Assembly: GCA_016839165.1 (NCBI GenBank)
Contig: CP069300.1
Location: forward strand, 7,140,001-7,204,000
Source: Bradyrhizobium sp. PSBB068
Lineage (GTDB): Bacteria > Pseudomonadota > Alphaproteobacteria > Rhizobiales > Xanthobacteraceae
DNA: 64,000 bases
Reading direction: 5' to 3'
Made by a program: the position numbers and the translations under genes. The notes beneath the pieces were generated by a model, which did not search any database, was not told the origin of the DNA, and was given only the letters and a program-made list of their open reading frames with translations. Below, one piece after another: positions 20,798 through 31,611 of the stretch (position 1 is the stretch's first letter; each line of letters opens with the position of its first letter).

Positions 20798-21385
20798 TCA
20801 GCGCGCGCGCCTAACCCGCACATAGAGCGCGCCCTCGCCGCCATGTCCGATATGCGCTTCCTCGAAGCCGACCACCAGCGAGCGGAATTCCGGCAGGCTG
20901 AGCCATTCCGGCACCTGGCGGCGCAGCACGCCGCGTTCGGACTCGAGACCACCGACCTTGCCCTTGCCGGTGATGACGAGCACGAAGGTGAGCCCCTCGG
21001 AGTGCGCGCGCTGCAGGAAGGCGAACAACACGCGATGCGCGCGCATCTGGGTCATGCCATGCAGATCGAGCCGCGCATCGATCTCCTGCCTGCCGCGCGA
21101 CAGTTTCGCGCGATCGCGGCGGCCGATCGGCGCCAGCGGCGGCTGTGGGCGCGGTGTCGACACGGCCTTTGCAGGTGCCGTTGGCTTGACCGGAATCGGC
21201 TTGGCCGCGGCGTGATGGCTGGCGGGATCAGCCGCGACGGCGTGGGCCTTCGGTGCGGCGGGTCGCTTGCGCAGCGGCTTGACCTGTTTCGCGACGCTCT
21301 CCCAGAGCGCACGTTCCTCCTCGCTCAGCGCGCGTTTGCGCCGCGACGGAGCGGACAGGTCGGGGATCGGCGCGGGTCGTTTCAT
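20798..21385 (-). CDS. Smr/MutS2 C-terminal domain protein
   Basis: A 195-residue protein. The N-terminal half is basic and Pro/Ala-rich, probably disordered. The C-terminal Smr domain shows LDLHGMTQ and VITGKGK, the two family signatures of the nicking-endonuclease/RNA-binding Smr fold. In proteobacteria, such proteins are small MutS2-related nucleases; the precise substrate is unknown. Its start overlaps the end of mltA by four bases, so it is translationally coupled to it. Confidence 0.9.
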   Translation of the reverse strand: MKRPAPIPDLSAPSRRKRALSEEERALWESVAKQVKPLRKRPAAPKAHAVAADPASHHAAAKPIPVKPTAPAKAVSTPRPQPPLAPIGRRDRAKLSRGRQEIDARLDLHGMTQMRAHRVLFAFLQRAHSEGLTFVLVITGKGKVGGLESERGVLRRQVPEWLSLPEFRSLVVGFEEAHIGHGGEGALYVRVRRAR

Positions 21386-23001
21386 TGCTCGCGGTGATGG
21401 CGATAGCGCCTGGTGCGCCGCTTCTCCGGTTGCTGCGGAATGTCAGGCCGGGCGACCGGCAACGGCACTGGTTCTGCCACAGGCGCGGCCTGCGCGACAG
21501 GGGTTGTTGTTGGAGCAGCGGCGGGCGCGGCGTCCTTCGCCGCCGGGCTCCTGGCGGCGCTGTTGGCCGCGTCCTTGCTGCCGGCCTTGGCGATGGTCCC
21601 CGTCGGCGCGTCAGCAGGTTTCGCCGCCGGCTTGTCCTTCTGCGGATCGGTCTGCGGAAACAGCTTCGCAATTTTGGCCGACGGCCGCTCGTCGGGGATC
21701 GGCAGCTTGCGGCCGCGCGCGACGGGATCGAGACCTTTCGGGACCAGCATCACGAACTGCATATTGTGCCGCAGCCGGCCCGAGACCTTTCCGGCGTCGG
21801 CGCCGGCGCCGAAATAGAGATCGGCGCGCGCCGGGCCGACGATCGCCGATCCGGTGTCCTGCGCGATCATCAGCCGGTGGAACGGGGTCTTCGACAGCTC
21901 GGATTCGATCGGCAGCTGGCCGGCGATGAAGAACGGCGTGCCGTAGACATGCAGCGCCTTGTCGACCGCGATCGAGCGACCGGGCGTCAGCGGCACGCCC
22001 TGCGCGCCGACCGCTTCGTCCTTGTCCGACAGCGGCACCTCGCGGAAGAACACATAGGCGCGGTTCTGCCGCCGTACCTCGTTGGCACCCTCGGGGTTCT
22101 GCTCCATCCACTCCCGGATCTTCTGCATCGACATCTGCTCCCGCGGGATGATGCCGCGGTCGATCAGGACGCGTCCGACCGGCGTATAGGGGTAGCCATT
22201 ATGCGCGTCGTAATTGATGCGCAGCGTGGTGCCGTCCTCGAACTTGATCCGCGCCGAACCCTGGATCTGGGCGAACAAGAGATCGGTCTGGCTCTTGAGC
22301 CAGGCGATCTCGAGCCCGCGACCGGCGATCGCACCGTCCTCGATCTGGGCGCGGTCGTAATACGGTACGAGCTTGCGCCGGCCGATCTTGCGGTACACCG
22401 GACCGCTGTTGGGCAGGCCGACGGAGGCTTGCGTCTTGCCGCGCACGAACAGGTTGGACGGGCGGCGGTAGACCGGAACGTTGTAGACCTCGGTCTGCGT
22501 CTTCGAGCCGTCGAGCACCGGCTCGTAATAGCCGGTGACGAAGCCGGCCTCCTCCCCGAGCCGCGATATCCGCAGCGGCACGAAGTTCTGCTCGAAGAAT
22601 TCCTTTGCCTTGACGCCGTCGCTGAGCTCGAGCCCCTTGGCGATCCGGCAGGGATCGCGCAGCGAGCTGCCGAGCGCTTTCGATTCCGCCGGCGCGCCCT
22701 GCTGGGCCGCGATCGGCTTGCAGCTCGTGCGGAACGCCTTGTAGGCGGCGAGATGATCGTCGTCGCCCCAGCCGGCGACATTGGTCCAGGCGAGCGGCTC
22801 ATACTGGCTGCCGCTGACCTGCAGCGGCAATTCCAGATCGGGATAGGGGATCGGGTGGGACTGCTCGTGCCGGAGCGGCGGGTGCCGGCTCGACCTGTAG
22901 CGCGCGGCGATCGCCGCGGTGGAGCACACAACCGCGAGCGCGCAACACGCGATCGCGAGGCGCCCGTAGCTGAGATGTCTAGTGAGCGCTTCCAGTGCCA
23001 A
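21382..23001 (-). CDS. mltA: Membrane-bound lytic murein transglycosylase A
   Basis: A 539-residue protein with a single N-terminal hydrophobic segment (about residues 14-34) that is an anchor or signal. The MltA domain spans about 80-330 (VTGYYEPVLDGS). The 3D domain with MIAQDTGSAIVGPARADLYFG carries the catalytic Asp region. The last ~110 residues are Ala/Pro-rich and end in a basic tail, making it longer than E. coli MltA. It cleaves peptidoglycan to anhydromuropeptides during wall growth. The start overlaps the stop of the upstream Tim44-domain gene. Confidence 0.92.
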   Translation of the reverse strand: MALEALTRHLSYGRLAIACCALAVVCSTAAIAARYRSSRHPPLRHEQSHPIPYPDLELPLQVSGSQYEPLAWTNVAGWGDDDHLAAYKAFRTSCKPIAAQQGAPAESKALGSSLRDPCRIAKGLELSDGVKAKEFFEQNFVPLRISRLGEEAGFVTGYYEPVLDGSKTQTEVYNVPVYRRPSNLFVRGKTQASVGLPNSGPVYRKIGRRKLVPYYDRAQIEDGAIAGRGLEIAWLKSQTDLLFAQIQGSARIKFEDGTTLRINYDAHNGYPYTPVGRVLIDRGIIPREQMSMQKIREWMEQNPEGANEVRRQNRAYVFFREVPLSDKDEAVGAQGVPLTPGRSIAVDKALHVYGTPFFIAGQLPIESELSKTPFHRLMIAQDTGSAIVGPARADLYFGAGADAGKVSGRLRHNMQFVMLVPKGLDPVARGRKLPIPDERPSAKIAKLFPQTDPQKDKPAAKPADAPTGTIAKAGSKDAANSAARSPAAKDAAPAAAPTTTPVAQAAPVAEPVPLPVARPDIPQQPEKRRTRRYRHHREQ

Positions 23002-23683
23002 CCAGCTTCCAATTCGGATCGCGGGAAGTCGAGTCGCGGGCGAATGTCCAGATGTCGGTGATGTCGGCGACCTTGTCCGGGCTGCCGTCGACGATGGTTC
23101 CCGCCTTGTCGCGGGTGACCGAGATCATCTGCGACACGAAGCGGACGGTCAGCTGGGTCGAGCGATCGCGCGTCTCCGCGCTGACGATCTCGGCCTTGTC
23201 GATCGAGACGAACCGCGTCTCGGTCTTCTGCTCGTGCTTCTCGCGGTCCTTGATCGCGGCCTCGAAGCTTTCATAGACCTCGGTCGACAGCAGGTCGCGC
23301 AGCGCACGGCGATCGCCATTGGCGAAGGCCAGCACGATCATTTCATAGGCCGAGCGGGCGCCCGAGAGGAAATGCCGCGGATCGAACGAGGAATCCTGGG
23401 CGGCGACCGTATCAAGACCCTGCGCCAGCGCCGTGCCGGGCTCGGCGATACCCTTCCAGCGTTCGGTCGGCTCGACCGGTTCGGCGGGTGCGGCCGGAGC
23501 CGGCTGATCGATCACCGATCCCGGGATCGGCACGACGTTGTTGTCCTGGCCGCGCTGCAGGACGTTGGGTGCTGCACGATCATACGGCGGCCGCTCGCTT
23601 CCGGTGCGCTGTCCGAGAACGCTGCGCAGGCGCAGGAAGATAAATACGGCCAGCGCCAGGAAGATGATGGTGTAGATATCCAC
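22979..23683 (-). CDS. Tim44/TimA domain membrane-associated protein
   Basis: A 234-residue protein with one N-terminal transmembrane helix (residues 3-20, IYTIIFLALAVFIFL), a Pro-rich linker, and a C-terminal Tim44-like domain (about 95-232) recognisable by FLSGARSAYEMIVLAFANGDR. Bacterial TimA is considered related to the mitochondrial import motor component Tim44; its role in alphaproteobacteria is not settled. The gene heads the group with mltA and smr and is divergent from secB across 418 bases, in which I see no other gene. Confidence 0.88.
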   Translation of the reverse strand: MDIYTIIFLALAVFIFLRLRSVLGQRTGSERPPYDRAAPNVLQRGQDNNVVPIPGSVIDQPAPAAPAEPVEPTERWKGIAEPGTALAQGLDTVAAQDSSFDPRHFLSGARSAYEMIVLAFANGDRRALRDLLSTEVYESFEAAIKDREKHEQKTETRFVSIDKAEIVSAETRDRSTQLTVRFVSQMISVTRDKAGTIVDGSPDKVADITDIWTFARDSTSRDPNWKLVGTGSAH

Positions 23684-24101
23684 GTCGAATTCGCTTTCTG
23701 GTCTCTGCCGGCAACGGGCCGGACATCAAAGCGTTCCCGGTCGGGAACGGCAGAGATTAGATCACCGATTAAGTCCGCAGCATGTAGGCACGAAACTATG
23801 CCCGGCCAATGGCGCTTTTTGGCACGGGCAAGTGTAGCGCGTTTTAACCCCGGGGGGAAACCCGTTCCTGCCTGGAAATCGCGCATCTTCAATAATTTAG
23901 GAAGCCGTTAAGAGATTGGGCGGAGCTGTGCTCACAAGCCTTCGCCGGAGATTTGGCCGCAACGCCCCGCGGCGTGCGCGCTCGTCGTCCTTGTGGACCG
24001 AGCCGGGCCTATGATAGCCACTCGCCGGCATCGGCATTTCCAAACCTCAACGCGTGCCGTCGGACATCCTGTCCATCGAGCGCTGCTCCAGGAGACATTT
24101 C

Positions 24102-24590
24102 ATGACCAATGGCAACGGCGCCCCCGTCGAACAGGCCGCTCCCCAGCTCAACGTGCTGGCGCAGTACACCAAGGACCTGTCGTTCGAGAACCCGAACGCG
24201 CCGGCCTCGCTCGGACAGCAGCAGCAGCAGCCGGCGATCAACATCCAGATCAATGTCGGTGCCAACAACCTCTCCGAGAACGAGTACGAGGTGATCCTCT
24301 CGATCGAGGGCAAGGCCGAGACCGGCGGCAAGGTGATGTTCAGCTTCGACCTCGCCTATGCCGGCGTCTTCCGGATCGTGAACGTACCGAAGGAGAACCT
24401 GCACCCGCTGGTCATGATCGAGTGCCCGCGGCTGCTGTTCCCGTTCGCCCGCGAGATCGTCGCGACCTCGGTGCGCGACGGTGGCTTCCCGCCCTTGCTG
24501 CTCGACCCCGTCGACTTCGTCGGTCTCTACCGTCAGAACATGGAACGGCAGGCCGCCGCCCAGGCCGCATCCGGCGCAAAGCCGAGCTGA
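24102..24590 (+). CDS. secB: Export chaperone SecB
   Basis: A 162-residue chaperone that holds preproteins unfolded and delivers them to SecA. The ATG at 24102 follows CCAGGAGAC; an in-frame start 48 bases upstream has no such site. The family core ([14 protein letters not shown]) and [21 protein letters not shown] are both present. In Caulobacter, secB belongs to the same conserved block next to the replication origin as dnaQ, coaE and maf. Confidence 0.97.
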   Translation: MTNGNGAPVEQAAPQLNVLAQYTKDLSFENPNAPASLGQQQQQPAINIQINVGANNLSENEYEVILSIEGKAETGGKVMFSFDLAYAGVFRIVNVPKENLHPLVMIECPRLLFPFAREIVATSVRDGGFPPLLLDPVDFVGLYRQNMERQAAAQAASGAKPS

Positions 24591-24606
24591 TCGGGTACCC
24601 TACCCC

Positions 24607-24690
24607 CGTCATTGCGAGCGCAGCGAAGCAATCCATTGTGCCCAGAAGGGATAGATGGATTGCTTCGTCGCTGCGCTCCTCGCAATGACG
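24607..24690. repeat. Paired inverted repeat (CGTCATTGCGAGC family, copy 1)
   Basis: The left arm is CGTCATTGCGAGCGCAGCG then AAGCAATCCAT. The right arm ATGGATTGCTTCGTCGCTGC then CTCCTCGCAATGACG is its reverse complement. Related copies are at 33748-33865 and 36493-36611, with a half copy at 31720-31750. It lies between the convergent secB and dnaQ genes. Confidence 0.85.
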
Positions 24691-24722
24691 AAGAGTTACA
24701 GCCCACAATGTAACCAGAGATT

Positions 24723-25445
24723 TCAAGCCGCCGGGGCTTCAGCAGCTGCCGGCGGCGGCAAATAATCGTTCCAGATCGGCTTGTCGCCCAGGGTGGCGAC
24801 AAAGGCTCGGTGGGCTTCCCGGTCGACCTCGCTGACCCGCGCGACCAGCGGGATCTCGCGCTGCCGCCGCGGCGCATCACTGTGGCTGCCCGCGCGGGCG
24901 TCCGATGCTTCCGATGCCAGGATGAGCTGCGACTGCCGCGCCCCGATCAGGTCGATATAGACCTCGGCCAGCAGCTCGGCGTCGAGCAAGGCGCCGTGCT
25001 TGGTGCGGCGGGAATTGTCTATCTGATAACGCGAGCAGAGATCGTCGAGCCGGTTCGACACGCCGGGATGCTTGCGCCGCGCCAGCAGCAGCGTATCGAC
25101 CAGCCGGTCCTTCGGAATCGCCTTGCGCTTGATGCGGTCGAGCTCGGCGTTGATGAAGCTGATGTCGAACGAGGCGTTGTGGATCACCAGCGGCGTATCG
25201 CCAATGAAGGCCAGGAACTCGTCGACCACTTCGGTGAACAGCGGCTTGGAGGCCAGGAACTCGGTCGACAGCCCGTGCACAGCGAATGCTTCCGCCGGCA
25301 TGTCGCGTTCGGGATTGATGTAGACGTGGTAGGTCTGCCCCGTCGGCATGCGGTTGAATATCTCGACGCAGCCGATTTCGACCAGCCGGTCGCCGCGCAG
25401 CGGATCGAGGCCAGTGGTTTCGGTATCGAGAACGATTTCGCGCAT
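24723..25445 (-). CDS. dnaQ: DNA polymerase III epsilon subunit (proofreading exonuclease)
   Basis: A 240-residue DEDDh exonuclease. ExoI is seen as VLDTETTGLDP at the N-terminus, ExoII as IHNASFDISFIN, and ExoIII as KHGALLDAELLAEVY with the catalytic His and Asp. It supplies 3'-5' proofreading in the replisome. It follows coaE by 29 bases on the same strand. Confidence 0.97.
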   Translation of the reverse strand: MREIVLDTETTGLDPLRGDRLVEIGCVEIFNRMPTGQTYHVYINPERDMPAEAFAVHGLSTEFLASKPLFTEVVDEFLAFIGDTPLVIHNASFDISFINAELDRIKRKAIPKDRLVDTLLLARRKHPGVSNRLDDLCSRYQIDNSRRTKHGALLDAELLAEVYIDLIGARQSQLILASEASDARAGSHSDAPRRQREIPLVARVSEVDREAHRAFVATLGDKPIWNDYLPPPAAAEAPAA

Positions 25446-25474
25446 GACGTGAGGTAATCCGAAACGCGGGCGAA

Positions 25475-26074
25475 TCAGGCCCGCCGCTGCGGCATCTTAA
25501 CAACCTCGGCCAGAATGTCGCGGATGCGCGCCCGCACCGGATCAAGTCCGTGCGAGGTATCCACGATGAAATCGGCGCGCTTGCGCTTCTCGGCATCGGG
25601 CATCTGCTTTGCGATGATGGCCTCCAGCTTGGCGGCATCCATGGTGCCGCGCGCCAGCACGCGCTCGCGTTGCAGTTCCGGCGAGGTGGTGACGACGACG
25701 ACGGCATCGACCCGTTTCTCGCCGCCGGTCTCGAACAGCAGCGGAATGTCGAGGACGACGATCGGCGCGCCGGCCGCCTCCGCGTCGGCGAAGAATTTCT
25801 GGCGCGATGCGCCGAGCATCGGATGCACGATCTGCTCGAGCTGCTTGATCGCCACCGGGTCTTGCACCACGCGGGCCGAGAGCTTTGCGCGGTCGACCTT
25901 GCCGTTGGCGGTGGTGCCGGGAAACGCGGCCTCGATCACCGGCGCGGCTTCGCCCTCATAGAGCTGATGCACGGCCGCATCGGCGTCGTAGACCGGCACG
26001 CCGGCCTCGATGAACAGTTTGGCCGTGGTGGATTTCCCCATCCCGATCGAGCCGGTCAGTCCCAAAATCAGCAT
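25475..26074 (-). CDS. coaE: Dephospho-CoA kinase
   Basis: A 199-residue P-loop kinase for the last step of CoA synthesis. The N-terminal [15 protein letters not shown] is the phosphate-binding loop. [12 protein letters not shown] and [11 protein letters not shown] are family signatures. In Caulobacter, aroE lies between maf and coaE; here the two are adjacent, with a 37-base gap. Confidence 0.96.
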   Translation of the reverse strand: MLILGLTGSIGMGKSTTAKLFIEAGVPVYDADAAVHQLYEGEAAPVIEAAFPGTTANGKVDRAKLSARVVQDPVAIKQLEQIVHPMLGASRQKFFADAEAAGAPIVVLDIPLLFETGGEKRVDAVVVVTTSPELQRERVLARGTMDAAKLEAIIAKQMPDAEKRKRADFIVDTSHGLDPVRARIRDILAEVVKMPQRRA

Positions 26075-26111
26075 CGGTTCAGCATCTCTCCGTCGCCGGG
26101 CCTCGGCACCT

Positions 26112-26720
26112 TCACACCGCGAGCAGCTTCTCGCGGCGCAGGAATGCGAGCAGCGACAATAGCGGCAGGCCGAGAATGGTGAAATGGTCGCCTTCGATCC
26201 GCTCGAACAGATGCACGCCGAGCCCTTCGAGCTGGTAGGCGCCGACGCTGGTCGTCACCGCCTCCCCGGCCTGGTCGAGATAGGCCTCGATCTCGCCGGC
26301 AGCGAGCTGGCGCATCGTCATCCGGGCGACGCTCACATCGTCGAACAGGATCTTTCCATCGCGCGCCACCGAGACAGCGGAATGCAGTTCATGAGTCCGG
26401 CCTGCCAACTGACCGAGCTGTTCGGCTGCCTGCGCGCGGCCGGCAGGCTTGCTGAACATCCGTTCGCCCAGCGCCAGCGTCTGATCGGCGCCGACGACAT
26501 ATTGACCAGGTTTCTGCCTCGAGACGAACAGCGCCTTCTCGCGCGCCAGCAGCGACGCGACCTCGCCCGGCGCCGAAAGGCCGGAATTCTTCTGCACCGC
26601 GCGTTCGTCCATATCGGCCGGCAACGCCTCGAAGGCGAGACCGGCGTTTTCGAGCAGCATCCGTCGCGCACGGCTCTGCGACGCGAGGATCAGCTCCTGG
26701 GGACCACGCCAGATGCTCAT
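26112..26720 (-). CDS. maf: Maf family nucleoside triphosphate pyrophosphatase
   Basis: A 202-residue Maf-like protein. The signature [18 protein letters not shown] begins at about residue 10, and [11 protein letters not shown] contains the catalytic Asp region. Family members hydrolyse non-canonical or canonical NTPs and have been linked to septum inhibition. It follows ppsR by ten bases in the same direction and probably shares its transcript. Confidence 0.93.
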   Translation of the reverse strand: MSIWRGPQELILASQSRARRMLLENAGLAFEALPADMDERAVQKNSGLSAPGEVASLLAREKALFVSRQKPGQYVVGADQTLALGERMFSKPAGRAQAAEQLGQLAGRTHELHSAVSVARDGKILFDDVSVARMTMRQLAAGEIEAYLDQAGEAVTTSVGAYQLEGLGVHLFERIEGDHFTILGLPLLSLLAFLRREKLLAV

Positions 26721-26730
26721 GATTTGGCGA

Positions 26731-27567
26731 TCACTCCGACGGCCGCGCGCGCTGGCGGTCGTTATAGAGCTTCATCACGGCAGCGGCGGTTTCCTCGATC
26801 GAACGCCGCGTCACGTCGAGCAGCGCCCAGTTGAATTTCGCGCTCAGGCGCCGGGCAAAGGCGACCTCGTCCGCCACCGACTGCTTGTCGATATAGGTGT
26901 CGTTGTCGCGGTCGCCCATCGTGAGCAGGCGGTTCTGCCGGACCTGGATCAGGCGCTCGGGCGTCGCGTGCAGGCTGACCACCAGCGGCTTCTTCAGGGT
27001 CTCGAGCTGGTGCGGCAGCGGAATGCCCGGCACCAGCGGCACGTTTGCCGTCCTGATGCCGCGGTTGGCGAGATAGATCGAGGTCGGCGTCTTCGAGGTA
27101 CGCGACACCCCGACCAGCACCACATCGGCCTCCTCGAGGCCTTCGACATGCTGACCGTCGTCATGCATCATCGTGAAGTTCAGCGCATCGATGCGGGCGA
27201 AATATTCCGCGTTGAGCACGTGCTGCGCGCCGACCCGCCCGGTCGTCGCAGCACCCAGATACGCCTCGAACAATTGCATCACCGGCCCGATGATCGACAG
27301 GCTCGGAACGTTGATCTCCCTGCACTTGCCTTCGAGCCGTCCGACCAGGTCCTTCTCCAGCAGCGTGAACAGCACGATGCCGGGCGATTCCTCGATCTCG
27401 TCGAGCACGCGATCAAGCTGCTTCTGGCTACGCACCAGGGGATAGACATGCTCGACCGCGGTGACGTTGGCGTACTGCGCGGCGACCGCGCGCGCCACGG
27501 TGATCAGCGTCTCGCCGGTCGAGTCCGACACCAGATGGAGGTGGAAATAATTGGATGTCGTCGGCAC
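26731..27567 (-). CDS. ppsR: PPDK/PEP synthetase regulatory protein (kinase/pyrophosphorylase)
   Basis: A 278-residue DUF299 family protein. The N-terminus [14 protein letters not shown] and the P-loop-like [18 protein letters not shown] near residue 150 are family signatures. It reversibly phosphorylates pyruvate phosphate dikinase or PEP synthetase. Its start lies at the left border of the proposed replication origin, as its homologue does in Caulobacter. Confidence 0.94.
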   Translation of the reverse strand: MPTTSNYFHLHLVSDSTGETLITVARAVAAQYANVTAVEHVYPLVRSQKQLDRVLDEIEESPGIVLFTLLEKDLVGRLEGKCREINVPSLSIIGPVMQLFEAYLGAATTGRVGAQHVLNAEYFARIDALNFTMMHDDGQHVEGLEEADVVLVGVSRTSKTPTSIYLANRGIRTANVPLVPGIPLPHQLETLKKPLVVSLHATPERLIQVRQNRLLTMGDRDNDTYIDKQSVADEVAFARRLSAKFNWALLDVTRRSIEETAAAVMKLYNDRQRARPSE

Positions 27568-28028
27568 CAGAGCCCCTGTCTATCCTGTGAATCCCTGTGG
27601 AGGTCGAGGAGAAGATTCCGGGTCCGCCGCCAGGTCCCTGTATATCTCGTCCCCTTCTTCACAGCACCGCCGAAAAGGATAAGTCGACGTCATCGCACAG
27701 ATGATAGTGAACCGGTGTGGATTTGTCTCTTCATAAGCTGGCCACAGAGGTCCGCAACAGATTGAGTTGAGGGATAGATTCCGGATAACGGCCGCCGCCG
27801 GCCTGAATGTTGAGGGATGTGAACAAGCCCGCAAGAACGGCTGGATCGTATTGCATGAGTCAAATTCACCGCCACTAAGACTCAAACCTTAGATTCTAAA
27901 ATTAATTAGGTTTAGGAGAGCCGTGTGTGCGGATATGTATCCGTCCCTCGCTTGCAAAGCTTAGTTCGCAACGCCGAGGCTGTCCGAGCTGTTTCCCGCC
28001 GAGCTGTTCCCTGAAAGGCATCGCTGCG
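27568..28028. other. Candidate chromosomal replication origin (oriC)
   Basis: A 461-base gene-free gap between divergent ppsR and hemJ. It holds an AT-rich block (about 27861-27920) in an otherwise GC-rich region. DnaA-box-like sites within one mismatch of the consensus are at 27655-27663 (TTCTTCACA) and 27818-27826 (TGTGAACAA); weaker ones are at 27586 and 27716. Six GANTC (CcrM) sites occur at 27589, 27614, 27777, 27857, 27879 and 27892. AAACCT at 27884 pairs with AGGTTT at 27908. The surrounding order (secB, dnaQ, coaE, maf, ppsR | hemJ, rho, mnmE, mnmG, rsmG, parA, parB, holA) is that flanking the Caulobacter origin. Genes diverge from the gap. The function is inferred. Confidence 0.75.
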
Positions 28029-28454
28029 ATGTTGTACGACTGGATCAAGGCGCTGCACGTGATTGCCGTCATCTCATGGATGGCCGGAATGCTCTATCTG
28101 CCGCGGCTGTTCGTCTATCATTGCGAGGCCGAGGCCGGCTCGAAGCAGTCCGAGACCTTCAAGGTCATGGAACGGCGGCTTTTGCGGGCGATCATCAACC
28201 CCGCGATGATCGTGACCTGGCTTGCCGGGCTTTATCTGGCCTGGGCCGGACACTGGTACCTATCGGGCTGGTTTCACGTCAAATTTGCGTTGGTGCTCGC
28301 CATGTCGGGTATCCACGGCTTTTTGTCTCGCTGCGTGAAGGACTTCGCCGCGGACCGGAATCAGCGAACCCAGAAATTCTACCGCATTATCAATGAGGTG
28401 CCGACGCTTCTGATGATCCTGATCGTGATCATGGTGGTCGTGAAGCCGTTCTAG
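28029..28454 (+). CDS. hemJ: Protoporphyrinogen oxidase HemJ
   Basis: A 141-residue integral membrane protein with four predicted helices. The ATG at 28029 starts at MLYDWIKALHVIAVISW, the family signature with a conserved His. A second conserved motif is FHVKFALVLAMSGIHG. HemJ oxidises protoporphyrinogen IX in the penultimate step of heme synthesis. In many alphaproteobacteria hemE lies beside it at the origin; here hemE is absent and hemJ borders the gap directly. A palindrome TTAGATTCTAA at 27889 upstream could be an Irr-type iron-control element, as an alternative to an origin motif. Confidence 0.9.
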   Translation: MLYDWIKALHVIAVISWMAGMLYLPRLFVYHCEAEAGSKQSETFKVMERRLLRAIINPAMIVTWLAGLYLAWAGHWYLSGWFHVKFALVLAMSGIHGFLSRCVKDFAADRNQRTQKFYRIINEVPTLLMILIVIMVVVKPF

Positions 28455-28490
28455 ACATTGCGATGCCCAAGAAGCATGCTTCAGTCCTTC

Positions 28491-28519
28491 TTGCGAAGGA
28501 CGGATCGATTTTCTATATA
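28491..28519 (+). promoter_or_regulatory. Sigma-70-type promoter candidate for rho
   Basis: TTGCGA at 28491-28496, a 17-base spacer, and TATATA at 28514-28519. The spacing is optimal and the -10 element stands out in this GC-rich sequence. It would leave a leader of about 180 bases before the rho ATG at 28706. No gene is present in 28455-28705. Confidence 0.6.
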
Positions 28520-28705
28520 GGTTTTATCCCACCCCACGCAGGCGGATGTGGTCGCGTTTCGGTTCTTTTCGGGCCGGCGCCGCATCAGGTTTGAAAGCCC
28601 AAACGGCACTTTCCTGGCTGAGACCTGCGGACCTTCCTTTGGCGTCCGCTTTTTCCAAGCCACCTCGCACCCCTTCCCTACTTACTTCCTCACAGGACGA
28701 CCCCG

Positions 28706-29971
<1,266 letters not shown>

Positions 29972-29991
29972 GGCTGCAGCCGAAGAGAACA

Positions 29992-30021
29992 GGGCGCTCC
30001 GCAAAACGGGGCGCCTTTTTT
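29992..30021 (+). terminator. Rho-independent terminator after rho
   Basis: GGGCGCTCC pairs with GGGGCGCC (one mismatch) across a GCAAAAC loop, followed by six T residues (30016-30021). It lies 20 bases after the rho stop codon. Confidence 0.85.
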
Positions 30022-30034
30022 CATGCTGCGGATT

Positions 30035-30216
30035 TGCTGCACCAAGTTGCAGCATAAATCGAGCTCCGCCGGTACGCCGAATATTCATATAAGCTACTGA
30101 TATTGTTTATATTTAAGATATAGACTTCTGGGGTGGGCCGGATGAGCCGCAGCAAAATTGCTGCGCGGCGGCTGCAACGATTCTCGATCATATTGCATTG
30201 CAGCATTTTGCAATAT
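30035..30216. promoter_or_regulatory. Three stem-loops sharing a TGCAGCA motif upstream of mnmE
   Basis: Three inverted repeats lie in an AT-rich 250-base gap. TGCTGCA/TGCAGCA is at 30035-30041/30048-30054. GCAGCAA/TTGCTGC is at 30149-30155/30158-30164. ATATTGCA/TGCAATAT is at 30190-30197/30209-30216, with TGCAGCA again in its spacer. Between the first and second is a very AT-rich stretch (30073-30125) that could hold the mnmE promoter. The shared heptamer suggests a common binding protein or a structured leader; neither is proven. Confidence 0.55.
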
Positions 30217-30273
30217 TGCGTGCGAAATGAGAGCGGCATTGCCTTTGCCGATTGGCTTGGGAAGAAATAAGCG

Positions 30274-31599
30274 ATGCATCCGCGCGACCAGACGATCTTC
30301 GCTCTATCCTCCGGACGGCCGCCGAGCGCGATCGCCATTGTCAGGCTGTCTGGCCCAATGGGCGCGTCGGTCATTGGGGGATTGGCGGGCAAGAGGCCGG
30401 CGCCGCGGATGGCGACCCGGGCGCTGCTTCGCGATTCGGACGGCCAACCGATCGACGATGCGGTCGTGCTCTGGTTCCCTGGCCCGGCAAGTGCGACCGG
30501 CGAGGACGTCGCCGAATTTCATGTCCATGGCGGACGCGCAGTGCTGTCGGCGATATTCGAAGCCATCGCGGCATTCGACCATGTTCGACCCGCTGAGCCC
30601 GGTGAGTTCACGCGGCGGGCCTTCGAGAACGGCAAGCTTGATCTGACCGAAGCGGAAGGTCTCGACGATCTGATCCATGCCGACACCGACCGCCAGCGGC
30701 GGCAGGCGTTGCGGCAGCTGAAGGGGCTGCTCGGCGATCGCGCGCGCGACTGGCGCGAGCGGATCATCGCGGCGTCGGCGCTGATCGAGGCCGGCATTGA
30801 TTTCTCGGACGAGGGCGATGTCCCCGCGGAACTGATCGCACCGGCGCTTGAGCGGATCCGGGCGCTGCACGATGAGATCATGCAAGTGCTTGCCGGGCAG
30901 GGCCAAAGTGAACGGCTGCGGGACGGCCTGGTGGTTGCAATCGCCGGTCCGCCGAATGTCGGCAAATCGACCCTGATCAATCAGTTGGCCAAGCGTGAGG
31001 TCGCGATCGTTTCACCGCATGCCGGCACAACGCGCGACGTGATCGAGGTGCAGCTTGATCTCGACGGCTATCCCGTCACCGTCATCGATACCGCCGGGAT
31101 CCGAGAAACCAACGACCCGGTCGAGCAGGAGGGTGTCCGCCGCGCCCGGGCCCGCGCTGCGGAAGCCGACCTCGTGCTGTGGCTGGCCGACAATGGCAAC
31201 GCCAAGGCCGGGCATAGCGGCGGGGTGCCAACCTGGCTGGTGCGAAACAAGATCGACTTGGTCAGGACCCCGCCGGGTGAGCGAGGCAGTCAGCCCGAGT
31301 TTAGGATCTCGGCCGCTCGTGGCGATGGGCTGTCCGAGCTGATCGCCGCACTGGTCGGTTTCGCGCACGACTATTTTGGAAGCAGCGAAGGCGGTCTGAT
31401 CAGCCGGACCAGGCAGCGTGGGTTGCTCCAGGAGACTGTCGACTCGCTCCAGCGCAGCATCGACGTGGTCGGGCAGGGCGAGGAGCTCGCAGCGGAGGAA
31501 CTTCGCAGGGCGGCCCATTCGCTCGGTCGGTTGCTCGGCCGGGTCGACGTCGAGGACATCCTGGACGTCATCTTCCGAGAGTTCTGCGTCGGGAAGTAG
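30274..31599 (+). CDS. mnmE: tRNA modification GTPase MnmE
   Basis: A 441-residue G protein. The N-terminal tetrahydrofolate-binding domain starts [21 protein letters not shown]. The G1 loop GPPNVGKST lies near residue 225, followed by DTAGIRET (G3) and NKID (G4). The protein ends FCVGK, the CxGK motif needed for modification. With MnmG it adds a carboxymethylaminomethyl group to wobble uridine 34. mnmG follows after the parS region. Confidence 0.97.
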   Translation: MHPRDQTIFALSSGRPPSAIAIVRLSGPMGASVIGGLAGKRPAPRMATRALLRDSDGQPIDDAVVLWFPGPASATGEDVAEFHVHGGRAVLSAIFEAIAAFDHVRPAEPGEFTRRAFENGKLDLTEAEGLDDLIHADTDRQRRQALRQLKGLLGDRARDWRERIIAASALIEAGIDFSDEGDVPAELIAPALERIRALHDEIMQVLAGQGQSERLRDGLVVAIAGPPNVGKSTLINQLAKREVAIVSPHAGTTRDVIEVQLDLDGYPVTVIDTAGIRETNDPVEQEGVRRARARAAEADLVLWLADNGNAKAGHSGGVPTWLVRNKIDLVRTPPGERGSQPEFRISAARGDGLSELIAALVGFAHDYFGSSEGGLISRTRQRGLLQETVDSLQRSIDVVGQGEELAAEELRRAAHSLGRLLGRVDVEDILDVIFREFCVGK

Positions 31600-31611
31600 C
31601 TGAGGCCGGTT

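Noticed and set aside
27889..27899. TTAGATTCTAA as an Irr iron-control element for hemJ
   Set aside because: It is plausible for a heme gene, but the palindrome is short and the site lies in an AT-rich block better explained as part of the origin. It is noted in the hemJ entry, not called as a separate site.
28270..28285. A sequence GGTTTCACGTCAAATT resembling parS inside hemJ
   Set aside because: It has four mismatches to the ParB palindrome and is not symmetric.
30021..30392. A 123-codon open frame on the - strand upstream of mnmE
   Set aside because: It overlaps the mnmE N-terminus and the stem-loop region, and has no start signal or domain.
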